A DNA stretch of 64,000 bases, taken from assembly GCA_963794655.1 (NCBI GenBank), contig CAWCEV010000002.1, positions 124,001 to 188,000 of the forward strand, written 5' to 3'. This document shows, piece after piece, positions 17,035-26,521 of the stretch (positions are counted from its first letter, which is position 1; each line of letters starts with the position of its first letter). The position numbers were made by a program, and so were the translations under genes. Below the pieces are notes generated by a model. That model saw nothing but the letters and a program-made list of their open reading frames with translations, had not been told where the DNA came from and did not search any database. The stretch comes from Roseiarcus sp963794655. GTDB taxonomy: Bacteria; Pseudomonadota; Alphaproteobacteria; Rhizobiales; Beijerinckiaceae.

Positions 17035-19194
17035 TCACGCCTTGCTTACGTCGCCCGCCGCCGCCGGCAAGGTGAACTGAAAGACGGCGCCGTTTGGCAG
17101 GTTAGGCGAGGCCCAGAGTCGGCCGCCATGGGCGTCAATGATCGAACGGCAGATCGACAGTCCCATCCCCATGCCCTCTGGCTTGGTGGTGAAGAAGGCT
17201 TCGAAGATCCGGTCTGCGCGCGTCAGATCGAGTCCGGGTCCCGAATCCGCGATCGCAACAAGCACGCCGCCGGATTCGTCATTGGTCGAGCTGATCTGCA
17301 GCCGCGGCTGCCCATTCATCGGATGCGCCATCGCCTCGATGCCGTTCATGATCAAATTCAGCACAACCTGTTGAAGCTGGACTCGGTCGCCAACAAGAGA
17401 AACGAGATCGGAAGACAGCGAAGTGTCAACCCGTACGCCACGGCGGCGGAACTCAGCCCCTATGAGGACGATCACTTCCCGGATCACGTCGTTGATACCG
17501 AGTGAGATCATCTCGGGCGTCGACTTGCGTGTGAGGGCTCGGACGCTCTTGATGATATCGCCGGCGCGGTGGCCGTTTCTCACAATGCGAGTCGCGGCCT
17601 GCCGCGCTTCCTCGAGATCCGGCCGGTCTGCTTCGAGCCAGAGCAGGCAGGCCTCCGCATTGGTGATGATCGCGGCCAGCGGCTGGTTGATCTCATGCGC
17701 AATGGACGCGGTGAGTTGACCCATTGTGTTCAAGCGCGAGGCGCGTTCGAGATCACCCAATGCGCCCCGCAGGGCCTCTTCAGCGGCCCGGCGCTCAGTC
17801 ACGTCCATGATCGTGCCGACAAACTCGGTGTTCTCGGGGCCGTAAGCAGTCAAGTGCCCCAGACTGCGCAAATACTTGGTCGCACCATCGGGCGTGACGA
17901 TACGGAAGTCCCACTCGAAGTTACTGCCGTCGCGAACCGCCTTCTCCAACATGTCATCGAAACCTGGACGATCCTCCGGATGAATCCTGTCCACAAACGC
18001 GGCATAGGAGGGCGTCGCTGCATCCGGATCCAATCCGAAAATGCGAAAATGCTCGGCGGACCACGAAACCTCGCCCGTGGTGACGTTCCACGCCCAGCTC
18101 CCGGTTCGGCTGATTCGTTGGCCTTCCGCCAGAAAAGACTCGCTGCGGCGGAGCTCATCCTCCGCGCGCCGGCGTTCCGCGTTTTCGCGTTCGAGCGCCA
18201 TCTTGGCGAGATACTGTTCGGTCACGTCGACTAGCGTACCCACGTACTCGACGACCTCGCCGTCCTTGTCGACGATGGGATGTCCGACGCTATGATGATA
18301 GCGCACGCTCCCATCCGGCAACGGAAATCGCCATTCGACGTCGAAGTCCTTCTTTTCCCGGATAGCGGCGTCAAGAATATCGAGGAATTTGGCGCGATCT
18401 TCCGGGAAAATCTGCTGAAGGGCCTTTTCGAAGGCGTGAGAGTCCTCAATCGGATCCAGGCCGAAAATTCGATACTGCTCCGGAGACCAGTAGACGTTCT
18501 CGCGGCTCGCAACGTTCCAGGCCCAGCTTCCTGTGTGGGTGAGCCTTTGTCCTTCCCCAAGATACGCTTCGATGCGCCGCAATTCCGCTTCGACCCGCGC
18601 GCGGTCGGCTCGGGTCCGGAGCGCCATTACCCCATACGCAAGATCGTTGGCGAGTTCGGTGAAATGGGAACGCGTCTGCTCGTCGAAAGCGTGGGCCCGG
18701 TCAGCGTAGAGGGTGAGGGCGCCGAACGTCGTCCCTTCCGACTTGAGCGGGAGCGAGAGCGACGACCCATAGCCACGCCTGAGCGCCTCATCCCGCCAGT
18801 TCAGGAACCGCGGATCGGTCGCAATATCTTCAGCGGAGCAGGACTCGCCGGTTCGAATGGCGAGGGCCGTCGGCCCCTGTGTGATAGAGGCGTCGGCCGA
18901 CCAAAGCTCGATGCGGTCGAGATATCCGTCGTCAAATCCGGCGTGCGCGATCCGCCTCCACGCCGCGCCTTCTTCTCGATATCCGACCCACGCCATTCGG
19001 ATTCCGCCATCCTCCACCAGGATTTTGCAGATGGCGTTTACCAGGTCGATCTCGTCAGTCGCGCGAACGAGCGCCTCGTTGCAGCGATTGATGGTTCGGA
19101 GCGTGCGATTGGCGGCCCTCAGCTGTTCCTCGACGCGCATGCGCTCCGCGATTTCAGCCAGCAGCCTCTCTTCTGTGGACTCGTGCGGCTTCAA
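17035..19194 (-). CDS. Sensor histidine kinase, GAF-PAS-PAS-HisKA-HATPase
   Basis: This is a 719-residue soluble kinase. Domains in order: coiled coil (about 1-40), GAF (about 45-195), two PAS/PAC modules of the PAS fold-3 type (about 225-335 and 360-470, each with GSWAWNV and a closing D(V/M)TE), a HisKA domain with SIAHEINQPLAAI, and an HATPase domain (LNLIMNGIEAM, DSGPGLDL, GMGMGLSICRSII). The start is a TTG at 19194 with GAGGAG eight bases upstream; no ATG fits. The FixJ-type regulator gene lies 160 bases upstream on the same strand and is the likely partner. No membrane segment is seen, so a cytoplasmic signal such as redox state or a small molecule is likely. Confidence 0.92.
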   Translation of the reverse strand: MKPHESTEERLLAEIAERMRVEEQLRAANRTLRTINRCNEALVRATDEIDLVNAICKILVEDGGIRMAWVGYREEGAAWRRIAHAGFDDGYLDRIELWSADASITQGPTALAIRTGESCSAEDIATDPRFLNWRDEALRRGYGSSLSLPLKSEGTTFGALTLYADRAHAFDEQTRSHFTELANDLAYGVMALRTRADRARVEAELRRIEAYLGEGQRLTHTGSWAWNVASRENVYWSPEQYRIFGLDPIEDSHAFEKALQQIFPEDRAKFLDILDAAIREKKDFDVEWRFPLPDGSVRYHHSVGHPIVDKDGEVVEYVGTLVDVTEQYLAKMALERENAERRRAEDELRRSESFLAEGQRISRTGSWAWNVTTGEVSWSAEHFRIFGLDPDAATPSYAAFVDRIHPEDRPGFDDMLEKAVRDGSNFEWDFRIVTPDGATKYLRSLGHLTAYGPENTEFVGTIMDVTERRAAEEALRGALGDLERASRLNTMGQLTASIAHEINQPLAAIITNAEACLLWLEADRPDLEEARQAATRIVRNGHRAGDIIKSVRALTRKSTPEMISLGINDVIREVIVLIGAEFRRRGVRVDTSLSSDLVSLVGDRVQLQQVVLNLIMNGIEAMAHPMNGQPRLQISSTNDESGGVLVAIADSGPGLDLTRADRIFEAFFTTKPEGMGMGLSICRSIIDAHGGRLWASPNLPNGAVFQFTLPAAAGDVSKA

Positions 19195-19354
19195 GGGGAT
19201 GTCTCCTCGTGAAGAGAGCCGGTTGCCCGCTAAGCCTCTCGCTCCGAATTCAGCGCGACAGCACCGCGAGAACCTCGGGAGTGAACAGCCAGGAGCGAGA
19301 AGCTAAGAGCACCGTCATGAGCCTATCGGCGGAACAGCGAAATCATACAGATGT

Positions 19355-20023
19355 TTATGGCGCGGACGTCTTCGTTGGACGCAGTCCGAGAGCCTCGGCG
19401 GCCCGCACGAGGTCCGCCAAGGATCGCACGCCCATCTTCCTCATCAGGTGACCTCGATGGATCTTGACGGTGATTTCACTGAGCCCGACTTCCGCGGCCA
19501 CCTGCTTGTTCATCAGACCCGCCGTGACTAGCGTCATGATCCCGCGTTCTCGCGACGTGAGCGACTCGAACCGTCCCTGGATTTCGGCGAGCAATTTTTC
19601 GCTATCGCGTCGCTTCCCGTCCCGTTCGATAGCCCGCGCGACAGCATCGAGCATGTCTTGCGGGCGAAACGGTTTCGTTAGGAAATCGACCGCTCCTGCT
19701 TTCATGGCCCGGACGGACATGGGAATGTCTCCGTGGCCCGTTACCATGACGACGGGTATGTGAATATTCGCGTGAGTCAGTTGAGCTTGGAAGTCAAGGC
19801 CGCCCACTCCGGGCAGCCTGATGTCGAGCACAATGCAGCACGGCGCTTCCGGAAGCTTGTGCTGCAAGAATTCCGCAGTCGAACCGAACAGTCTTGGCTC
19901 AAGGCCAACCGATCGAAACAAGCTGCTCAACGCGTCGCGAACCTCAGGATCGTCATCGACGACAAGGACGACAGGCGTCTCCGGGGCCGCGTCAATCTGC
20001 TGGGACGACCCGCGCTGGATCAC
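19355..20023 (-). CDS. FixJ/NarL-type response regulator with LuxR DNA-binding domain
   Basis: This 222-residue regulator has a receiver domain (VVLVVDDDPEVRDAL, phospho-acceptor Asp in CCIVLDIRLPGVGG, Thr and Lys in VTGHGD and DFLTKPF) followed by a LuxR-type helix-turn-helix (LTSRERGIMTLVTAGLMNKQ, SEITVKIHRGHLMRKM). The GTG at 20023 follows GAGAGGG and gives the usual short leader; longer frames upstream look non-coding. Receiver and DNA-binding domains match the FixJ/TodT group. It precedes the sensor kinase gene on the same strand. A close paralogue lies at 44901-45581. Confidence 0.9.
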   Translation of the reverse strand: MIQRGSSQQIDAAPETPVVLVVDDDPEVRDALSSLFRSVGLEPRLFGSTAEFLQHKLPEAPCCIVLDIRLPGVGGLDFQAQLTHANIHIPVVMVTGHGDIPMSVRAMKAGAVDFLTKPFRPQDMLDAVARAIERDGKRRDSEKLLAEIQGRFESLTSRERGIMTLVTAGLMNKQVAAEVGLSEITVKIHRGHLMRKMGVRSLADLVRAAEALGLRPTKTSAP

Positions 20024-20260
20024 GATAAATCCCTCTCGTAACGAGGCCCGGCTGCCTGAACCGTCACGACGCCCGCGCGTCGCAGGAAGTCGGCGCGGGT
20101 CCGCCTTCGCTTCGATTAACAAGCAGCATATTGAAAGTCCAAATCCTTATGCCGTCACGACTGACCATCAAGGACGACATTGAATCAGCAACGCAAATCG
20201 AGGTCGCTGGCGACGGCTCGCTGGATACGACTAATAGGCGAACCAGCGACCAACAAGGAT

Positions 20261-20320
20261 TATACGAAGGTCTATTTGTACAAGACAAACAGATCACCTT
20301 CAAGGCCCCCTGTAGGATGG
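20261..20320 (+). promoter_or_regulatory. Bipartite promoter-like element, copy 3
   Basis: On the plus strand TATACGAAGG at 20261 is followed at the same distance as in the other two copies by TGTAGGATGG at 20311-20320. Sequence between the boxes is not conserved, so the match is not simply a duplicated segment. The 61-aa protein gene starts 100 bases downstream. Confidence 0.55.
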
Positions 20321-20419
20321 AGTAAATGTGCGAAGGACCTAGATTCTTCAACGACGCAACGTACAGAGCAGCGCGATTTTGCGCAATCAGCGCTGGATGC
20401 AGGCAAAGAGGACTTAGTC

Positions 20420-20605
20420 ATGCTGCACAATCGAGACGAGTTAGATGGCCTGCTGAAGCAGGCGTTTGCGGAGGGGGTTCGCTGGCCAATCGAGCGCCCG
20501 TCGCTTAACGCGCTCTCCGACTTGGGCCTCTCCGTCGAGCAGATCGCGCGGTATTTTTCCGTCGATCCGGTTGAGGTTCGAGCATTCCTTAAACCCGATC
20601 GGTAG
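20420..20605 (+). CDS. Small protein with helix-turn-helix-like segment, unknown
   Basis: This 61-residue protein has a start at ATG 20420, eight bases after AGAGGA. The second half (LSDLGLSVEQIARYFSVDPV) has the pattern of a short helix-turn-helix, as in small regulatory or DNA-binding proteins. I do not recognise the family. It sits alone behind the bipartite element at 20261-20320, which argues that it is a real, regulated gene linked to alcohol oxidation or to the same signal. Confidence 0.6.
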   Translation: MLHNRDELDGLLKQAFAEGVRWPIERPSLNALSDLGLSVEQIARYFSVDPVEVRAFLKPDR

Positions 20606-20892
20606 TCGATAGGCTGGTCGCACGAGTTCGCCGAGTGCGACTCGTGTGAAGATTCCGCTCCTAGAGGTGCAGTGGCGGGATGGCGACAATACCCTCCTTA
20701 GAGGCGTCGAGCTAGGCCGGGACTTCCGAGCCAGCATTGAAACTTGCGGCGGGCTTCTCGTGCTCTGATCGGGTGATGAATGGTCCTCCGAGACGCTGCG
20801 GAGCGGCGTTGATTGCAGATAAATCTTAATAGCGTACCAGATCCCGCCGTCCGGCATCGCCCACCGGGCGACCCTTCGACGGCACCATGTTG

Positions 20893-21458
20893 TCATCCAC
20901 GCATCTGCTTCAGCGGGCCCGCCCATTTGAGCAGCTCGTCGAGTATCATTTTAGCACTCGCGTCAATCAGTTCGTTCGACTTGAGATTTTGTCCTTGTCG
21001 ATGAATTGCATCACGTTCGGGATTGGAACCCCCTCCGGCGGTGTGACGAGCTTGAGCGTCGTGGCCTGAAGCTTCACCGCCTGTACCGCCCGCAGGCCGC
21101 CGGACACGCCGCCATAACTGACAAAGCCGTCCGGCTTGTAATTCCATTCAACGTAGACGTAGTTGAGTGCATTTACCAGAGCGGGCGACGGGCCATAATT
21201 GTACTCCGGCGTCACGAAAGCAAAGGCGTCCGCGTTGTTCACGCTTTCCGCCCAGCGTTTCGTGTGCGCGTGCTGGTATTTTTGCAGGCGGGGATGCACT
21301 GGTTCGTCGTAGATCGGCAGATTGAAGTCGGCGATGTCGACCAGGGTCGTGTCGAACCCTCCGTGTCCAACCGCGTATTCATGGAACCACTTGGCCACAC
21401 GAAGGCCAACTCGGCCCGGACGGGTGCTGGTGATGATCGTATGCAGCTTAAGGGACAT
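20893..21458 (-). CDS. NADPH-dependent FMN reductase family protein, frameshifted near the C-terminus
   Basis: The protein starts MSLKLHTIITSTRPGRVG, the flavodoxin-like phosphate loop of NAD(P)H:FMN/quinone reductases, and has the family blocks ADAFAFVTPEYNYGPSPAL and YGGVSGGLRAVQ. The frame stops early at 20967. Adding one A in the run of four A at about 21000 would join it to NLKSNELIDASAKMILDEL and the family-type end at 20893. The catalytic core is intact, so this may be a working gene with a sequence error, or a recent frameshift. It may supply reduced flavin or act as a quinone reductase. Confidence 0.75.
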
Positions 21459-21597
21459 CGGTTTATTCCAAAGGGCAACGCCGTCTCACCGTTCGGGTCG
21501 CCGAGCCGCCGTCGCGGCCTGACGCCGCACTGGGACCTCCAAAATGCGCGCGGCCAAATTCAGTTCTCGTGACAGAGCCATCCGCCGCTATCGCCGC

Positions 21598-22032
21598 TCA
21601 GTGCAGGGTTTCGAGATAGGCGATCAGGTCGGCACGCTTGGCGTCGTCCTTCAGGCCGGCGTAGATCATTGTCGTGTCGGCCACCATCGCGCGAGGGTTG
21701 GTGAGGTATTTATCGAGGCTGGCGGCGTCCCAGGTGACGCCGAGCTTCTTGTGGTCGGCGGTGTATCGGAAGCCTGGAACGCTGCCGGCCGGACGGCCGA
21801 CGACGCCGAATAGCGTCGGGCCGACGCCGTTTCGACCCGCCACCACCGCGTGGCAGATGCCGCACTGCGCCTTGAAAACCTGCTGCCCGGCAGCCGGATC
21901 GGCGGCGCGGGAGGCAGTTGCGGATCCAGCGAGCAGCAGGGCGGCAATCCCGGCGCCTCTCGTGCGATGGGTCCACCGCTTTTTCTCGACCACCATTTCA
22001 ATGATCCTCTGGCTCTCTTTCATTGCCATCAT
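21598..22032 (-). CDS. Class I c-type cytochrome, last gene of the alcohol-oxidation operon
   Basis: This is a 144-residue exported cytochrome with one haem motif (CGICH) and the mitochondrial-type pattern GVGPTLFGVVGRPAGSVPGF, with an axial Met in TTMIYAG. The signal sequence is unusual. A 19-residue leader (MMAMKESQRIIEMVVEKKR) precedes the real signal (GAGIAALLLAGSATASRA), and the leader plus its upstream bases resemble the start of the GlcG-like gene at 26920. It begins 28 bases after the formaldehyde dehydrogenase stop and is probably co-transcribed. It may carry electrons from the quinoprotein to the terminal oxidase. Confidence 0.85.
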   Translation of the reverse strand: MMAMKESQRIIEMVVEKKRWTHRTRGAGIAALLLAGSATASRAADPAAGQQVFKAQCGICHAVVAGRNGVGPTLFGVVGRPAGSVPGFRYTADHKKLGVTWDAASLDKYLTNPRAMVADTTMIYAGLKDDAKRADLIAYLETLH

Positions 22033-22060
22033 GACGATCCAACTCCTGACCCGGGGATGG

Positions 22061-23251
22061 TCAGGCCGCTTTCGGCAACAAGCCGTGCGGGTCGAGGACA
22101 AATTTGGCGGCGATACCCTTGTCGAATTCGGCATAACCCTTCGGGGCGTCTTCCAGGCTGATTGCTGTGGCATTGACGATCTTCGCGATCGGCAGGCGGC
22201 CGTTCAGCAGCGCCATCATGAGCTGACGATTGTAGCGCAGGACGGGCGTCTGGCCGGTGTGGAACGAGTTCGACTTGGACCAGCCAAGGCCCAGGCGAAG
22301 ACTGAGGTTGCCGGTCTTGGCGGCCTGGTCGTGGGCGCCGGGATCTTCGGTGACATACAACCCCGGTATGCCAATGGCCCCAGCCGGTCGGATAATCTCC
22401 ATAGCCTGGTTCAGAACGATGGCGGGCTGATCGCCGCCTCCGTGGCCCTTGGCTTCGAAACCCACCGCATCGATGACTGAATCAACCGTGGGTTCGCCCA
22501 CGACCGCAGCTATCTGCTCGCCGAGGCGATCGTGCTTTGTGAGATCTATCGGCACGAAGCCGACGTCTTTGGCGTGCTTTAGTCGCGCTTCGTTCATGTC
22601 GCCGATCATGATCACAGCGGCGCCGAGGAGCTGGGCGGACGCGGCTGCCGCGAGGCCTACGGGACCGGCGCCGGCGACGTAAACCGTCGAGCCTGGCTTG
22701 ACGCCGGCAGTCAGGGCGCCATGGAAGCCGGTCGGCAGAATGTCCGTCAGCATGGTCAGGTCCATGATCTTGGATAGGGCCTGGTTCTTGTCCGGGAACT
22801 TGAGCAGGTTGAAATCGGCATAGGGGACCATGACGTAGCGGGCCTGCCCGCCGATCCAGCCGCCCATGTCCACATACCCATAGGCGCCGCCGGCGCGACC
22901 GGGATTGACCGTCAGGCACACGCCGGTATTCGTCTCCCGGCAGGCGCGGCATCGCCCACAAGCGACGTTGAACGGCACTGACACCAGATCGCCCAACGCG
23001 ATCATCTCGACATCCGAACCCTTCTCGATTACCTCGCCGGTGATCTCGTGCCCGAGCACCATCCCTGCCGGCGCCGTTGTGCGGCCGCGCACCATGTGCT
23101 GATCGGACCCGCAGATATTGGTCGAAACAACCTTCAGGATCACGCCATGGTCGATCTTACGACCTTGCGGGTTCTCGAGTTTGGGATCGGCGATGTCCTG
23201 AACCTGGACTTCTCCTGGCTTGGTGTAGACGACGCCGCGATTTTTGCTCAT
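22061..23251 (-). CDS. fdhA: Glutathione-independent formaldehyde dehydrogenase (zinc ADH family)
   Basis: This 396-residue zinc-dependent dehydrogenase oxidises formaldehyde to formate with NAD+. The catalytic zinc ligands (NICGSDQH with Cys and GHEITGEV with His) and the four-cysteine structural zinc loop CGRCRACRETNTGVC are present. The NAD-binding motif is GAGPVGLAAAA. The segment YGYVDMGGWIGGQARYVMVP and the long insert after VGFEAKGHGGGDQP are typical of the Pseudomonas-type FdhA group rather than ordinary alcohol dehydrogenases. Start at ATG 23251. It lies in the PQQ dehydrogenase operon, which makes good sense if that enzyme produces formaldehyde from methanol. Confidence 0.88.
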   Translation of the reverse strand: MSKNRGVVYTKPGEVQVQDIADPKLENPQGRKIDHGVILKVVSTNICGSDQHMVRGRTTAPAGMVLGHEITGEVIEKGSDVEMIALGDLVSVPFNVACGRCRACRETNTGVCLTVNPGRAGGAYGYVDMGGWIGGQARYVMVPYADFNLLKFPDKNQALSKIMDLTMLTDILPTGFHGALTAGVKPGSTVYVAGAGPVGLAAAASAQLLGAAVIMIGDMNEARLKHAKDVGFVPIDLTKHDRLGEQIAAVVGEPTVDSVIDAVGFEAKGHGGGDQPAIVLNQAMEIIRPAGAIGIPGLYVTEDPGAHDQAAKTGNLSLRLGLGWSKSNSFHTGQTPVLRYNRQLMMALLNGRLPIAKIVNATAISLEDAPKGYAEFDKGIAAKFVLDPHGLLPKAA

Positions 23252-23295
23252 GACAAACCTCTCGTGCAGTGGGGTCGGAAGAATTGCGAGCCGTC

Positions 23296-24117
23296 TCAAG
23301 GCGGCGCAAAGGCGTCTGGCAGGGTCGGCACGTGATAGTCGGCGAGAATCGCCGAGATCGCAGCGTGGTGTCTTTCGAGTGAATCATCGAGGCGCTGCAG
23401 CAGCGCATTGTCGCCGCGGCGAACCCCCATCGAAACATAGAACGCCATCGGCAATTCCGTACTGTCGCGCGAAGGCTGGACCGGCTCGATGGTCAACGGT
23501 TTGGAACCCTGTGCGGCGAAGTATCCGGCCATCGGGCCCCAAACAACGGCCATATCGACATCGCCGTCCTCGACCGCATCGATGATCGCTGACGGCGGGT
23601 GCGGCTGGCGATAATCGCCGTAAAGCATGTAGCCGCGTACGTTCTGGACGATGCCACGGCGGGCAAGGGCATGCGCCGGCGGCGTGTTCATCGCGTCGGA
23701 GCCAACCATCTGCACGCCAATGATGAGATTGCGAAGCCGAGGATCATCAAACGATGCGATGTGCAGCTCGCGATCGGCGCGGGTCACGAAGACATAGCTC
23801 GAGCGGTAGTAGGGCCGGGTGCTGGTCATCATCTCGGCGCCGCTCGCAACGCCGGGCCAGATGTCGCAAATGTCCGCCTTCAGCGTATGCCTCACATACC
23901 CACGGCGTTGCGCCCACCACGTATAGTCGACGGTCGAACCCAGATCCTGCGCAATCAGCCCTACGATCTTGTTCTCGAAACCCTGGCCGGCCTGGTCAGA
24001 GAATGGGAGATTGTTGGGATCGGCGCAGACGCGAAGCGTGTCGGCATTCGCGGCGGCGGCGCGGACCATCATGGACGCCGCCAATACGACGAGACAGAAA
24101 CGCCAGCGCCAGTTCAT
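23296..24117 (-). CDS. Quinoprotein-associated periplasmic binding protein (MxaJ/XoxJ-like)
   Basis: This 273-residue protein has a signal peptide (ending about AAAANA) and a bacterial solute-binding domain of type 3 (LRVCADPNNLPFSDQAGQGF). This combination is characteristic of the periplasmic proteins encoded beside PQQ alcohol dehydrogenases, such as MxaJ and XoxJ, which are thought to help mature or activate the dehydrogenase rather than feed a transporter. Its ATG at 24117 overlaps the stop of the upstream cytochrome gene (ATGA). No ABC transporter permease or ATPase is nearby, in keeping with that role. Confidence 0.85.
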   Translation of the reverse strand: MNWRWRFCLVVLAASMMVRAAAANADTLRVCADPNNLPFSDQAGQGFENKIVGLIAQDLGSTVDYTWWAQRRGYVRHTLKADICDIWPGVASGAEMMTSTRPYYRSSYVFVTRADRELHIASFDDPRLRNLIIGVQMVGSDAMNTPPAHALARRGIVQNVRGYMLYGDYRQPHPPSAIIDAVEDGDVDMAVVWGPMAGYFAAQGSKPLTIEPVQPSRDSTELPMAFYVSMGVRRGDNALLQRLDDSLERHHAAISAILADYHVPTLPDAFAPP

Positions 24118-24620
24118 GGCTTGACACTCGCGTCCGGCGCGGCGGTCGGCGATACCGGAAGCGACTTTACGTATGCCGCAAGTTCCCAGATCTGCTGTGG
24201 TTGCAAGACAAACTGCCACGATGGCATTCCGTTCGGCCGGCCCTGCGCGATGGACTCGTAAATCTGGTCGATCTGTCCGCCGTAGCGCCAATGGCCAGAC
24301 ATCAGCGCGGGACCCATGCCGCCGCCGCCGTTGAAATGGCAGCCAGAACAATTCATTTGGCCGAACAGCTGTTCGCCGTCGGCGATGGCGACCTTGTTTC
24401 CCTCGAACCGCGCTCCCAGCGGATCCGCCGGAGGGGGCGCGCTCCCGTTGGGAAAAAGGCCAGTGACCCAAACCGCGCCGGGTCCGCGGTCCGCGTCCGG
24501 GGCGGCGCCTTGCTGCGCCAATGCGTCGTTGCCGGCGACGGCAAGCACCGCGGCAACGGCGATCGGCCGAAGCCGCGCAACGACCGTCCATCCCTCAGGA
24601 TTTCGGTAGGGCGAAGACAT
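24114..24620 (-). CDS. Cytochrome c partner of the PQQ dehydrogenase (XoxG/PedF-like)
   Basis: This 168-residue exported cytochrome c has one haem motif (CSGCH) followed by GGGGMGPALMSGHWRYG and an axial Met in GRPNGMPSW. Cytochromes of this type are the direct electron acceptors of methanol/ethanol quinoproteins. The ATG at 24620 follows GGAGGGAC and overlaps the 3' end of the dehydrogenase gene by 26 bases, so the pair is translationally coupled. The signal peptide is in the first 36 residues. Confidence 0.88.
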   Translation of the reverse strand: MSSPYRNPEGWTVVARLRPIAVAAVLAVAGNDALAQQGAAPDADRGPGAVWVTGLFPNGSAPPPADPLGARFEGNKVAIADGEQLFGQMNCSGCHFNGGGGMGPALMSGHWRYGGQIDQIYESIAQGRPNGMPSWQFVLQPQQIWELAAYVKSLPVSPTAAPDASVKP

Positions 24621-26479
24621 AGAGCGTCCCTCCGGCTGCTGTCTTCGTTTTGAGATCCGCCATGACGCCGATCATGCCGAGCGCGCCGGTCGGATCGCGC
24701 GGGTCAAGGTCGCCGGCGACGATGGCGCCCGCCCAGCCGCCTACGCCCGACAGGATGGCGACATACTCGTGCCCATCCGGCCCGCGATAGGCGACGGGCT
24801 GGCCGATGATCCCGGAGCCGGTCTTGAACCGCCATTTGAGGTCGCCTGTCTTGGCGTCGACGGCTTTGAACCAGCCATCCATCGTTCCGTAAAAGACGAG
24901 TCCACCTGCAGTGGCCATCGCGCCGCTCCACAGCGGCAGTTCCTCTTTGATGGTCCAGACCGCCTTGCCCTCTACTGGATCCCATGCGGTGAATTCGCCA
25001 CGATTGCCGCCCGGGCCCGGCTTGCTCACTACTTCGGCGCCGACGAATGGGGTACCGGCGATGTAGCTGACGGACCTGCTCTTCCAATCCATGCACAGAT
25101 TCTCGTGAGGAATGTACATAAGGCCGGTCAGCGGCGAAAAGGCTGACGGATTCCAATCCTTGAGCCCCGACGCAGTCGGGCAGATGTCGTGGACAACGGC
25201 CCCGACTTTCGTGAGCTTGTCCGGGTTCATGACGGGCCGCCCGGTCTTGAGATCGATGTGCAGAACGGAATTGACGTAGCCGTATGGCTCGGCCGAGACG
25301 ATCTCGCCGCTCTCGCGGTCCACCACATAGAGATGACCATTGCGGTCCGGGTGCAGCAGCACCTTGCGCGGCTTGCCGTCGACATTCATGTCGACCAGGA
25401 TCTGCTCGTTGATCCCGTCGTAGTCGTGCTCGTCATGCGGGTTATATTGCAACGCCCATTTGGCGGCACCGGTGTCAGGATCGCGCGCGAACAGCGTCGT
25501 GGTCCATTTGTTGTCTCCCGGACGCTGCTCCTGGTTCCAGGGGCCAGGATTTCCGGTGCCGTAGTAGATCAAGTTCAGGTCAGGATCGTAGGCGATCCAT
25601 CCCCACATCGTTCCTCCTCCGGTCTGCCACGCGTCGGCCGGCCAGGTCGTGACGCCGAGGTCCGTGCCGTTGTCCGAGGGGTAGAACGAGCGGAAATCCG
25701 GGGCCGATCAGTACGTCCTTGTCCGGCCCAGTGGCGTAGGCCCGCCATAGGATCTTACCGGTAGCGACGTCGAGCGCCGCCAACCAGCCGCGCACGCCGA
25801 GCTCGCCGCCAGAGTCGCCGACCAGCACCTCTCCCTTCACGACCAGCGGCGCCATCGTGATCGTCTCGCCGGTGTTGATATCGCCCAGTTTGGTCTTCCA
25901 GAGCTCCTTGCCGGTCTCCGCGTCCAACGCGATCGTATTGTCGTCGAGCGTGTTGAAGAAGAGCTTGCCATCCGAGTAGGTCCCGCCACGGTTGACGACG
26001 TCGCAGCACGCCACACCCTGCGCCGCCGCCGCGGGATGCGGCTGATAGGACCATTTGATCGGCGCGCCGGGCTTGGTGAGGTCGAGCGCAAAGACAATGT
26101 TCGGATACGGCGTGACAATGAACATCGTGTTGTTCGAGACGATCGGCGCCGCTTCTTGCCCGTGGTCGACGCCCGTCGAGAAGGCAAAGGCGACCTGGAG
26201 ATTGCTCACATTGGCGCCATTGATTTCATCGAGTGCGGAATATCGCGTGGCTGCATAGTTCTTCGCCGGCATGGTCCATTGACCGTCATCGGACGGCGCC
26301 GCAGAAACTGGCGGGGTTGGGGTCTGTGCCCCGGCCAATGCGGGGTAAAGCAGAAGCGATGCCCCTGTCAGAAGCGCGCGAAGCCAGCGGGATGGCCGGA
26401 TAGAACCGGTCGGATCCTGCGCCTGGTATCGACGAATAGATTGCAATGCTGGGAGCAGCATCAGGGCGAAACTCCGCAT
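24595..26479 (-). CDS. Methanol/ethanol-family PQQ-dependent dehydrogenase, with one frameshift
   Basis: This is a periplasmic eight-bladed propeller quinoprotein of about 627 residues once the shift is repaired. Visible family marks: signal peptide ending LAGAQ, the adjacent cysteine pair in GVACCDVVNRGG, the catalytic Asp in WIAYDPDLNLIYYGTG, NPGPWN, RPGDNKW, PHDEHDYDG and the tryptophan-docking repeats WKTKLGD, WSGAMATAGG and GVGGWAG. The catalytic Asp is followed by Asp two residues later (DPD), the pattern associated with lanthanide-dependent enzymes. An extra G in the run around 25700 breaks the frame (GPGFPLVL for GPDFRSFYP). The start at 26479 is the first ATG; a TTG at 26494 is possible. 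It heads electron transfer to the cytochrome gene that follows. Confidence 0.85.
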
Positions 26480-26521
26480 ACGTGTGGTTCGCAATCCACT
26501 GAGGTTCGATAGCCGGCGACT

